A stretch of DNA of 64,000 bases, taken from assembly GCF_000002985.6 (NCBI RefSeq), contig NC_003281.10:4092001-4156000 (forward strand), in the 5' to 3' direction. Positions 54,448-64,000 of the stretch are shown here, in pieces. Numbering within the stretch: position 1 is the first letter of the stretch; every line of letters begins with the position of its first letter. A program made the translations under genes and the position numbers. Source of the DNA: Caenorhabditis elegans (lineage: Eukaryota > Nematoda > Chromadorea > Rhabditida > Rhabditidae). The notes under the pieces are model-generated. The model made no database searches. It was given only the letters and a program-made list of their open reading frames with translations, and was not told where the DNA came from.

Positions 54448-55453
54448 CCCGGTTTCTCTCTTTCTCTGTCTCTCTCTCCATCTTTCTTTCTCTCTCACAT
54501 CCAACCCAATTCAGTCCTTCTTTCCTTTTTCTCAGGGATCTTTTTCCGAGTGCCTCTTCACAAAAACATTTTTATATGATTACAAATTGTCCAGAGTTTT
54601 ATTCGTAGGATCAAAAAACGTTTTGAATGGAAAATAGTCGAATTGTGCGAACACCGGCGTACGCATCGAGGAGAGGTTAGAATTTAGTTTTACACGAGCT
54701 GCGTAAATCGACACAAGGCCGCTTCGATGCACCATGTTCCACTCTCAACTATTTTCCATCTCAAAACGTTCATTTTCTCTCAACTCCCGGTTTGCAAAGC
54801 TGTGTGATTTGTTTTTTTTTTTCATTTTCCACCAAAAATCAATAACCACACTTTTATACCCCCTCCTAATATTCTCATATCTAATACCCCCGGATAGCCA
54901 CTAGTGATCTCTTTCCATCTCCCACAAAACTAAAGGAAACGTTTTCTTTCAAATGCCAAAAAGTATTTCAAATCTTTTTTTTTTTTGCAATTTCAACTTC
55001 AAAAACAAAACAAAATTCGTGTTTTCATCATGTCTTTCTCGCGGGTTCATATGTCGCAACACTTTTTTCAATGTTCTCCATCAGTTTTCCCCTAATATAA
55101 TGTTTTTTTTTGCAATTTTTCTTTTAAAATCTGATCGTCTAGATGCCTTTTCTTTGTATGTTTTTCTTTTGAAATTTTCTCTCTTCGTATCCCAAAATCA
55201 CATCACATCCCCTTTTTGACATTCTTTCTATGCACCCACACTAAACAAAAAAATTTCGATAAAAATTTTAAAATTTGATTTTTTGTGTTCAATTTTCAAT
55301 TTCAAATACAGTACTGATTTTGGTATCGGATTCAGGATAAAAGAGCAAAAAGTGACTTTATCTGCAGCCGACACCTCAGGGGGGGGGGGGTTTCAAACAA
55401 ATATATATTAAGAGCTACAAAAATGTTCAGCAAACAAGTTCATAATAATAAAA
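54448..55453. other. Gap between converging unc-103 and wht-3
   Basis: CT-rich DNA after the unc-103 stop, then AT-rich sequence and a run of 12 G at 55379-55390. No exon or clear AATAAA was seen. Confidence 0.6.
55379..55390. repeat. Poly-G tract (12 G)
   Basis: Twelve consecutive G just downstream of the wht-3 stop. Potential G-quadruplex on the plus strand. Confidence 0.85.
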
Positions 55454-58400
55454 TCATCGAGATAATCGAATTCGAATGAAAAGTGCAATATATCCAGCCA
55501 AATAGAAAAAGATCACAATTGAGCAGAGTCCAATAACATCCAATTGATAGTTGTCTTTGTTGAATGAGAACTGTTTCAGAATCAATTCTCGATACTGAAA
55601 AAGGATTAAAGTGGCATGTGTCACAAAAATAGAACTTACGAAAGGATCCCATTTCGGATTGTCCACTTGAGACCACTGATTCACGACGAGTCCTTCGAAT
55701 CCATATCTGAAAATTCATTTGTCGTGAGTACGAAGCCGTTCAAAAGCGCATACGCCTAGAAACGGGCAAAATTTCTAACCTACACCAACTAGTCCATTGC
55801 ATCCACCGAATGTAAACTGGAAAGTTATTCGTATTTCCATATAATCCACTCAACAGTGCAAAAAGGCCTGATGCTGGAACGGCAAAAGCAATTGCCAGCT
55901 GAAAAAAAACATGTGTTTTGAAAAATCTGATGTTAAAAATTTACCGAAGTAGTCTCGAATAGACAAGCCAAGAAGAGGCCACACGAAGTGGCAGACTGCT
56001 CGACGAGCACAGAAATTAGAATACTTTTAGCCACTTGTTGCCAAGTACTATTCAATCCAATCATCCAATATGATATTACAATCATTAGAGCTCCGTCGAT
56101 TGTAAATAATGGGAGATATGACAGAAATCTGAAAGTTGAATCAGATTTATCAACTGTGAGATGCTCTTCTTGACAACGCAAAAAACCATTATTTGGGCAG
56201 AGCCTAATATTGATTTTTTTAATACTTCGTCTTTAGTTTCGTACAGTCACAAAATGCCTACTATAAGCTCTACCTACTACCAACGTGAATCTTGCTCTAT
56301 TTTTTTTAACTGAAAAATTGATCCAAACACGGGAATTTGCGTCAAATTGCAGAAATGGGCGGTAGGCAGAAAATAGGCACATAGGCATGCAGTGCTAACC
56401 ATGGAAGCATTGTTTTTCATATGCTCGGATGTTTTACTACCTATCAGTGCACTCAAAATATTTAGTTTTCAAATAAACGTATAGAAAAACTTCCCATATC
56501 GTGTCATGTTTCCGTACTTTTCCACTTTTCTAAACTAACCTCGAAATATAATAACTAATTACATAAAACAATCCATCATGATATTCTCTCGCAATTAATG
56601 GAAGTTCATGTTCCATAAATGTCATAATTCCAAACATCGTGGAGAAAGTGAGCTCCGCAATTAGAAAATAAAGAGCACTATTTGTGTTCCGTACTCCTCG
56701 AGGATCAAGTGGTTGTTGCCAATAAAGAGATCCGATGAATAAGCCCATCACCACTTTTTGAATTAGTTTCATTCGCATTTGAGCTGGAGAACGGATCACA
56801 TCGAGGCAAGCTCTGAAAAATAATGTTAGAAGCAAATCAAATTTTTATTGCACCATTGGTTTGCAAAGAAAAGCGTGCATCATCATTTACTATATATAAA
56901 GCGCTTATTCTGTGTGTCCATAGTTTGTAGTCTATGTAGTCTTTGTAGTCTGTGAAGTTTTGACTTCTGGAGGGATAGTGAGTTGGGGTTAGTGTAGGGA
57001 TATAGTCGGGGTACTGTAGTGGTACAATAGTGGTACGGTAGGAATACTGTAGGGTTACGGTAGTTTCATAAAAATTAATTTTCAGCTCTAGAAGTCGGGG
57101 GCCGCGCCGAAGGTGCGGACCACAGCTGGTTTTTTATAAAGTGCAATCGTGGTAGGATTTCCAAACAAAATTTTGGCAACTTATAGTATCTCGGGTCATT
57201 TTATAGATATCAGAAAATGTTGAACTACAAAACTATAGAAAAATACATGATAAATATTTTGTCAATTGGCAAAATTTCGAAAAATCAAAAACAACTGAGC
57301 TATGGGATGTCAAAGTTCAGCAACAGTTTGTGGTTCAAACATGGTGCATTTCGTAGTTTACCATAAAGAAGCGTGCTTTAACTATTATTTTTCCAGATAA
57401 CCAACCTCTTTAACAATGCTCCAGTTTCGGCAAAAAATCCTGGATTCTCTATATATGGAGGTAGCTCTGTAGTCGCAATCACACGTATTTCCACTATAGA
57501 TTTCTGATGAATTATCGATTTTTCATAAAATTCAATAATTTTTCCAATTGTTTCTCGACTCTTTGTCTCGTTGTTTGGTATCACTGACAATTTGGATTGT
57601 ATCCATTCAGGTGGATTGAATAATTTCGGAATTGGATGGCCACAGTCAGCGAAAAACTGGAAAAAAGGTTTATTCGAAAATTTGTAAATTCAAATTATAG
57701 TTGGGTATCCGAACAATTCGATTTTCGATTCAAAATTATAGGCAGATGAGGGTCTCCACACGACTGAAACATTTCGGTATGCGCCTTTGAAGAGTACTGT
57801 ACTTTTTCGCAGATTCCACATTCACTAATATTTTTCTGAATCCTCAGTTTCGGTCGTGCCAAGACCTTTTGGCGTGCGCCTTTAAATAATTTCTTAAATT
57901 TCAAAATTACCTTCACGGACTCATGAGGTGTTCCCATAAAAGCGGTTTTTCCCATCGACAAGAAAATAATTTTGTCAAATTGAAAAAAGAGCTCGGCAGT
58001 AGGTTGATGGATCAGTGTTCGACCGGAATTCGCGAGATTCTTCAAAATTTGTACAACACTTGCAGCCATAAATGAATCAAGTCCAGACGTTGGCTCATCA
58101 GCAAAAAGTAGTGATGGATTGGATAATAGTTCACAGGCAAATGTCAAACGACGGGCTTCACCACCGGAAATTCCTTTTACGAGTCCAGGTGTTCCAATTT
58201 TCAAATCTCGACAATTTTGGAGTCTCAGCATTTCAATAATCTCATCCACTCGTTCTCTACGTGTATGTTTATTGGCTTTCATCCGAAGTCTTGCCTGAAA
58301 TTTTTGGGAGTTTGCGCGTAAAGTTTGATGTATCGAGTAGGCGCTGACGCTTGATCTTCAGAAATCGGGAGTTCTGGAGATCAAACACTGTCTTCTGATT

Positions 58401-59539
58401 ATTACAGTTTTAGGTCTTGAAACGGTCAAAGTATTCTCAAATCAAAACTCCAGAAAAGAATGCGCGCCTCTAAAAGGTTACTGTACTTTTCATTCCGTAT
58501 AGTATTTTTACTTGAAACTACGGTATTCTTTAAAGGCGCACGTTATTTTAGGTGACATTAATTCAAAAAATGTTATTCGTGCCAAGACCAAATACTGTAT
58601 TTTCGTGCGAAAAAAAATGCTGACCTGGATCATTAAATATTCATCAACAGTCAATGTTGGAATGAAAATCTCCTGTTGTTGTGCAAAACCAGAAATCAAT
58701 GAAATCTCCTTCCCGATCTTTGTTCCATTCACTTTCACGGTTCCATTCTTCTCCAATCCCTTCATATTCCTGCACATTAGCACATTCATTAGAGTGGTTT
58801 TTCCTGCTCCGCTGAACAAAATTGCTTCATAACTATAACTTCATAACTATAACATAACTAAAGTTTTACCTTGCACCCATTAATGCCACCATTTCTCCTG
58901 GCTTTGCTATTCCCGAGACTCTATTTAACAGTTGCTTCTGCTTTTTGGAAAATAGCTTTTTCCGAGTTTTTACCCTGAAATATGAAAATATTAAATTCAA
59001 ACACCCGCGTATTTCTCAGAACTACGGTGTGCAAGCGGTGTTTGCGTACCGCTGCGGAATGCATCACAGCCTACGCGCAAATCATCATCATTTTTATCAT
59101 TTCTTTCTCGAATTTTCTTTGTTTTTTGATCTTTGTGTTGAAGATTTGTTTATATTTTACAAAAATTATGACTTAAAAATTAGTAAATTGCTCTGGGCGT
59201 GTTATGTGATGTTACTATTCGTCAATTTTCCAACTTACTCGATGTTTTCCCACGTGACTGTGATGGGCGTCACCACTTCCGTCAGCTGAAAAATGTATTT
59301 TACTTCGTTGCAGCAATTATGTGTATTTTATATGATTTAAACACATTTCTTCAAAGATATATTTGTTGATTTCAATTTACAAATGCATTTCAGACCGAAA
59401 AAATACTAAGAATCTCCTCTTGAGCTAAACTCCACGTTTTCAGCTTTACACAACATAATTTTACCTTTTGGCTGCTTGTATCGATTGATTCGTACCCGGC
59501 ATTCCATCTTTTTCTTTCCGCTAGTAAATCGAATGGCAT
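55454..59539 (-). CDS. wht-3: ABCG/White-family half-transporter, about 610 aa
   Basis: Eleven exons join in phase: 59539-59465, 59285-59239, 58974-58870, 58811-58625, 58294-57911, 57656-57406, 56812-56540, 56128-55945, 55898-55780, 55706-55640 and 55594-55454. The N-terminal ATPase has Walker A GASGAGKTT (about 74-82, the Ser codon split by an intron), signature ISGGE (about 180), Walker B LLFADEP (about 200) and a TLIHQP H-loop. The ATPase-first order, then membrane segments (VVMGLFIGSLYWQQP, LAIAFAVPASGLFALLSG, GLCSIVIFFYLAGYIALF), is diagnostic of ABCG/White half-transporters, which dimerise in membranes and move lipids or small hydrophobic molecules (known for the family). The substrate is unknown. 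It is divergent from har-1, 517 bp apart. I assign wht-3 from its position beside har-1 and glod-4. Confidence 0.93.
58461..58548. repeat. Inverted repeat in wht-3 intron
   Basis: ATGCGCGCCTCTAAAAGG at the left and TTCTTTAAAGGCGCACG at the right face each other, matching the GCGCCTTTAAAG family. A TTTGCGCGTAAAGTTTGATG motif of the second dispersed family lies nearby at about 58310. Confidence 0.6.
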
Positions 59540-60056
59540 TTTTGTAGGCATTTGACAAATAAACTATTTGAATTGATTCAATTTTTAATTAAAAATTATA
59601 GAAATGAGTAGATTGTTGATTTTCCAATCTAAATTTTATCATCACGGATACGTAAATTTTGAAAATAGAAAAAATAGTCTTACAACGCTTTTATTACGAT
59701 TTTTATTTGTTGTAAAATGCATAATACAAACTTTGAAAAGCTTGTATTTATATTTAATGATTCTAATATGATTTCGCTTGATTTAGCTCAATTTTTTGTT
59801 TCCCTGTCGTATTTCGCAATCTTATCTCTCATCACATTGAACAGACAAGTGATTTTTGAACTATTTCGTCACTACTCGGACAATATAAATGCTCTTCGAG
59901 ACTAGTGGAGGCTACAGAGTTCCTGATTTCTGTCATTTTTAACTAAAAAGTTAATTTAGAATGTTTCAATTTATTCGAATATTTTATCTTCTGGCTTTTT
60001 TCGTTCACAGTTTTAATTATTTGAAATCTTCATTGAAATTCTATCAATTTCAGAAA
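59540..60056. other. Shared upstream region of divergent wht-3 and har-1
   Basis: 517 bp of AT-rich DNA. It ends with an AATTTCAG acceptor 3 nt before the har-1 ATG, most likely an SL1 trans-splice site. No recognised promoter motif was seen. Confidence 0.5.
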
Positions 60057-60685
60057 ATGGTTCGTCGGCGCACTGCTTCCCCATCTCCATCGGCCCCAGT
60101 TCGATCGGCTCCACGTCCAGCCGCCCAGTCATCCTTCGCCGCTCCACCACCAAGACCAGGTAAAATTTAAGCCATTATTTTTTTTCAAAAACTCTTAAAA
60201 TAATATTTCAGCCGCCGCTGCTCCAGCTTATCATCCACCAGCAGCTCCAACTCCAATGGGAGCCCCAATGGGTGCTCCATCTCAGGGACCAGGATTGATG
60301 AAGCAAATGGCTGCAACCGCCGGAGGAGTCGCCATTGGATCCGCTGTTGTGAGTAGTTTTATTTAAATATATATATATTCCCCGGATTTCGAAGCTAACC
60401 TATTTCCAAGACCATAATTTGGGAAACACTTAATTAAAATATCGAATTCTAAAATTCCAGGGTCACGCCGTCGGAGGAATGTTCACCGGAGGCGGTAGCT
60501 CTCATGCCGAGCAAGCTCCAGCTGCTGCTGCTGCTCCAGCCGGTGCTCCACAAGCTTCTGGCTACTCGCAGCCATGCGAATTCGAGTGGAGACAATTTGT
60601 GGACTGCGCACAAAACCAATCTGATGTTTCTCTGTGCAACGGATTCAATGATATTTTCAAGCAATGCAAGGCCAGATATGCCTAA
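60057..60685 (+). CDS. har-1: CHCHD2/CHCHD10-type twin CX9C mitochondrial protein, 154 aa
   Basis: Exons 60057-60159, 60212-60348 and 60461-60685 join in phase to 154 residues. The basic start [19 protein letters not shown] resembles a mitochondrial targeting region and is followed by Ala/Pro-rich low complexity. A conserved hydrophobic segment follows ([26 protein letters not shown], split here as residues about 65-90). The CHCH domain comes last: [11 protein letters not shown] and [11 protein letters not shown] give two exact CX9C motifs, which form two disulfides in the intermembrane space. The human relatives CHCHD2 and CHCHD10 act in cristae/respiratory-chain maintenance; the worm gene is named for hemiasterlin resistance (known). 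The start lies 3 nt after an acceptor. Confidence 0.96.
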
Positions 60686-61600
60686 TCACAGTTCCCCCGT
60701 ATAGATATTGAATTAAGTGAAAACGTTTAGCATTTGGTGGAAATTGATTATTTCTCTCTGAAAACTCAAATTCTACTTTATGGTTATCGCTTTCAATTTG
60801 ACTTTTTTCCTTTTTTTTGTCGTATTTAGCTCCCTGAATTCCAAATGTTCCGTAGTTTTGTTCTTTTTCAATTTTCCCCAGTTTTCTGTTCGCAAATAAA
60901 TTGACTCGTTGTTTTCTTGTTTTCCTCGCAGTCTTTCGCACTGATTTTTGAGGTATTTGCCATGTTGTTTTTATATTTTCTGGTTCATTCGCGATTTTTA
61001 AAAAGCAAAAAAACACATCAATGAGCGCGCGGGTCGGCCTCCAAACACTCACTATAAATACTGCAGAAATCGCTTCATTTTATTATTCCTCCGCTCGCTT
61101 TTTCTCTTTTCTACTGCAAGATTTTTATCGATGTTTCGTTGCTATGCATTTTTAAACTCCCCGAGATTCAATTTTTAATCTTTCGAGAAAAAATAGAGTT
61201 TTCAATAATATACGATAATTTCTTATTAATTTAGAGAAATATTAATTTTTTAAAAAATTTAAATCGATATATTTTGAAAAACTATAGTTTTTTCGCCATA
61301 TGGTATATTTTCCGTTAATTTAATCTATCTTTTCAGTAACTCACAATATTCTCCTCCATATTTATTTTATTGAATATTCCAAAATTTAGAACCCATATAC
61401 TTTTAATATTTTTAGACAATTTTTAAAAATATAAATATACGGGTACGGTAGCTTCGAAGCTTTGGTCGTTTCGAGACCCATTATTGTATTTGTACTTGAA
61501 TTTCCTACAGTAATCTTAAGTGAGCGCGGCGAGACCCATTCATTTGAGTGAACATCCCTTGAAGTTAATCGAAAAATAATTGTATTATTATTCTCCAGAA
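60686..61600. other. har-1 3' region and glod-4 upstream region
   Basis: 915 bp with no exon found. It ends with TTCTCCAG 2 nt before the glod-4 ATG, a probable trans-splice acceptor. The gap is too long for a typical worm operon spacing. Confidence 0.5.
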
Positions 61601-62586
61601 ATGACAGCTCGCGCTCTTCACTACGTCTTCAAAGTGGCGAATCGTGCCAAGACCATCGACTTTTTCACAAATGTTCTGAATATGAAAGTGAGTATTCACA
61701 TAATTTTTATTTAAGCTGTAAATTAACTCTCAGGTTCTTCGCCACGAGGAATTCGAAAAAGGATGCGAAGCAACTTGCAATGGACCATATAACGGACGAT
61801 GGAGCAAGACAATGATTGGATATGGCTCAGAGGATGAGCATTTTGTTCTAGAGATCACATATAATTATCCAATTCATAAGTATGAGTTGGGTAATGATTA
61901 TAGAGTAAGAAAGCTTGAGTCTTGATATTATTAATACAATTTTATTTCAGGCAATCGTCATCGATTCTGATCAACTCTTCGAAAAAGTCGAAAAAATCAA
62001 TCATCGTAAATCTGGATGTGGAAGACTAGCTGTGAAGGATCCAGATGGCCACGAATTCAAGATCGGAAAGGCTGATCAATCGCCAAAAGTGTTGAGAGTT
62101 CAAGTGAATGTTGGAGACTTAGAGAAATCCAAGAAATATTGGAATGAAACTCTCGGAATGCCGATTGTTGAGGAAAAGTCGAGCAGAATTCGAATGAGCT
62201 ATGGTGATGGACAGTGTGAGCTGGAGATTGTGAAGTCTCAGGATAAAATTGATCGAAAAACTGGATTCGGAAGAATTGCATTCAGTTATCCTGAAGATAA
62301 GGTAATTGTTGATATTTTCTATTAAAAATCTAAATATTTAATTTTCCAGCTCGAATCTCTCCAAGACAAGATCAAATCAGCCAATGGAACTATTATAAAC
62401 GAGCTCACAACTCTCGAAACTCCAGGAAAAGCCGATGTTCAAGTTGTGATTCTTGCCGATCCAGATGAGCATGAAATCTGTTTTGTTGGTGATGAAGGAT
62501 TCAGAGCTCTCAGCAAAATTGACGATAAAGCCGAGTCTGAGCTCAAGGAGCAAATCAAAAAGGATGACAGCGAGAAGTGGATCTAA
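61601..62586 (+). CDS. glod-4: Glyoxalase domain-containing protein 4 (GLOD4), 281 aa
   Basis: Exons 61601-61687, 61734-61904, 61951-62301 and 62350-62586 join in phase to 281 residues. Two vicinal-oxygen-chelate halves are visible. The first starts [32 protein letters not shown] and ends with [15 protein letters not shown]. The second starts [27 protein letters not shown] and ends with [20 protein letters not shown]. The DPDGHE and DPDEHE turns are typical of the fold. The worm protein has been reported to limit methylglyoxal stress and affect lifespan (known). Human GLOD4 is mitochondrial with unclear chemistry, so catalysis should be treated with care. The stop follows SEKWI. An AATAAA lies at 62718-62723. 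Confidence 0.96.
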
Positions 62587-62854
62587 ATTTTGTCATTATA
62601 TTTTTATTTCCAATGTATTTTCCTTATATAAATTCGAACATTCCTAGAAATTATTGTAGTCAATTTTTCAGAAGTTTCAGGGAAGATCTTTTCATTCACT
62701 TGACCACCAGAGAAAGCAATAAAAATAGGGATTTTTGAACAATCTGGAAATTGAAATTTTCTTTGTGTTTCAAAGCATGTTAAACCTTGCTTTTTCTGAA
62801 TAAGAATGCTCTTCTTGGCTTCTACATGTTTTTTATCACAGCTGTTTTATTACG

Positions 62855-63185
62855 GGAATACAAAATTCAGAGAATGCGTATTGCGCAACATATAAGACGC
62901 GCAAAATATCTCGTAGCGAAAATTACAGTAATTCTTCAAATGACTACAGTTGCGCTTGTGTCGATTTTTGAAATTAATTTATTTTCGATTAGTGACAGCG
63001 ATATTCCTTTTTTTTTGCTTAATTATAATATTCTATCCATAAATCAATGATTAAAAAACATAAAAATCGAGCCCGTAAACCAACCGACACAAGCGCTACA
63101 GTAGTCACTTAAAGAATTACTGTAGTTTTCGCTACGAGATATTTTGCGCGTTCGCAATACAAATTCTCAGAACTTTGTGTTGTTA
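62855..63185. repeat. Long inverted repeat (arms about 110 bp)
   Basis: The left arm (about 62865-62975) carries GCGCAAAATATCTCGTAGCG, TACAGTAATTCTT and GCGCTTGTGTCG. The right arm (about 63070-63180) carries the complements CGACACAAGCGCTACAGTAG and CGCTACGAGATATTTTGCGC. About 90 bp separate them. It has the form of a foldback or MITE element between two converging genes. Confidence 0.85.
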
Positions 63186-63333
63186 ATATTTATACTTACA
63201 GTCTATCGTAAAAAATCTGAAACTTTCGTCATACAAAATTTCCGATTTTTTTAGAAGCATCTTCAGAAGTACGCAGGTTTCCAAAATATACTTAAATCAA
63301 GATTAAACTCATTAAATTTCGCTCAAAATATAT

Positions 63334-63339
63334 TTTATT
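63334..63339 (-). terminator. Poly(A) signal of the right-edge gene
   Basis: AATAAA on the minus strand, 49 nt after the stop codon at 63388-63390. Confidence 0.55.
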
Positions 63340-63387
63340 CACTCAATATTCAAACATTCCAATGGAAAACAAAAAAAACAATAACAT

Positions 63388-64000
63388 TTAAAAACGCTTC
63401 AGATAAATTCCAAAAGCATCTCGAATTGAATCAAAGAAACGTTGATCAATGTTCCGAAGGTTTCTCCTCTGAAAAATATAAAAATTAATTTCACAAAAAT
63501 TCAAATTTATTTGCTCACCAATCTATCCACCACAATTACGTCAAAGCTCTCGGCTGTCCATTCTTGAAATCCTAGTTGATGCATGAGAATGCAGAACTGA
63601 AATTTATTGATCATGCAACAGGCTGATACCCTAGCATCTAGCTCACTTTAATCAGAAACTGTGGAGGTGCAGGTGGTGTCCCGTGTTTCTTGTGAAACAA
63701 GTTGATGTACTGAAACGCCTCGCCAAGGACAACCTGGAAATAAAAAGAAAAACTTTCAAAAATTAAAAATATATAATAATTTAATTTAAATTTACCTCAA
63801 ACTGTCTTTGTGACTCTTCTTTTTTGACGAAAAAATCCGGACCATTTCCCATTTCGAAGCGACTACTGAAAAAAACATTTTTAAAATTTTCACTCTAGAA
63901 ATTAATATTCAAAAAGTGGGTTCTTCTGAAAATAAAGTTTAAAAAACATACTAAAATTCAATAATTGATTTCAAAGAAGGATAATCCGAGATAGTCTTGA
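63388..64000 (-). CDS. Unrecognised multi-exon protein, C-terminal part (continues past the window)
   Basis: Five exon pieces join in phase: >64000-63952, 63865-63796, 63733-63647, 63596-63519 and 63468-63388. All have TTTCAG or TTCCAG acceptors and GTGAGC/GTAAAT/GTATGT donors. The readable C terminus includes FYSRFEMGNGPDFFVKKEE, VVLGEAFQYINLFHKKHG, PAPPQFLIKFCILMHQLGF and a basic end RNLRNIDQRFFDSIRDAFG. It looks mostly helical and cytosolic. I do not recognise the family. The N-terminal part lies beyond the window. The consistent phases make it a real gene. Confidence 0.85.

Overview
The window is nematode nuclear DNA and I identify it as Caenorhabditis elegans, most likely chromosome III. 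Several multi-exon genes can be read exon by exon and match known worm genes: rnr-2, unc-103, wht-3, har-1 and glod-4. The base composition is AT-rich, introns are often about 50 nt with TTTTCAG-type acceptors, and some start codons lie 2-35 nt after such an acceptor, as in spliced-leader genes. Degenerate TTAGGC arrays, the worm telomere unit, are scattered internally. Gene names come from recognising the protein sequences; no database search was run.

Layout. 0.5-1.3 kb (+): C-lobe of a casein-kinase-1/TTBK-like kinase whose 5' half is unclear or decayed. 1.5-2.9 kb (-): rnr-2, ribonucleotide reductase small subunit, with E2F-like and CRE-like sites in intron 1 and upstream. 4.0-4.9 kb (+): an unrecognised charged coiled-coil protein. 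5.1-6.1 kb (-): an SH3BP5-family protein, converging on the previous gene. 9.1-9.4 kb (+): a doubtful single-exon ORF. 9.4-23.2 kb: no gene seen, only dispersed repeats, a long hairpin, a poly-C tract and possible promoter motifs.

23.2-54.4 kb (+) is unc-103, an ERG-type potassium channel. At least seven alternative first exons (23385, 29464, 34594, 36501, 39277, 42230, 46712) end in phase 0 and can each be spliced to one shared acceptor at 47286, where the channel body begins. An eighth candidate lies at 32701. None encodes a PAS domain. The 3' end also has two possible termini, one of which ends in a class I PDZ-type tail.

55.5-59.5 kb (-): wht-3, an ABCG/White half-transporter in 11 exons. 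It is divergent from har-1 (60.06-60.69 kb, +), a CHCHD2/CHCHD10-type mitochondrial twin CX9C protein. glod-4 (61.6-62.6 kb, +) is a two-domain glyoxalase-like protein. At the right edge (63.4-64.0 kb, -) is the 3' part of an unrecognised multi-exon gene.

The genes do not form one pathway. The dominant themes are a large multi-promoter channel gene spanning about half the window and a dense population of short palindromic and dispersed repeats in its introns and 5' flank.
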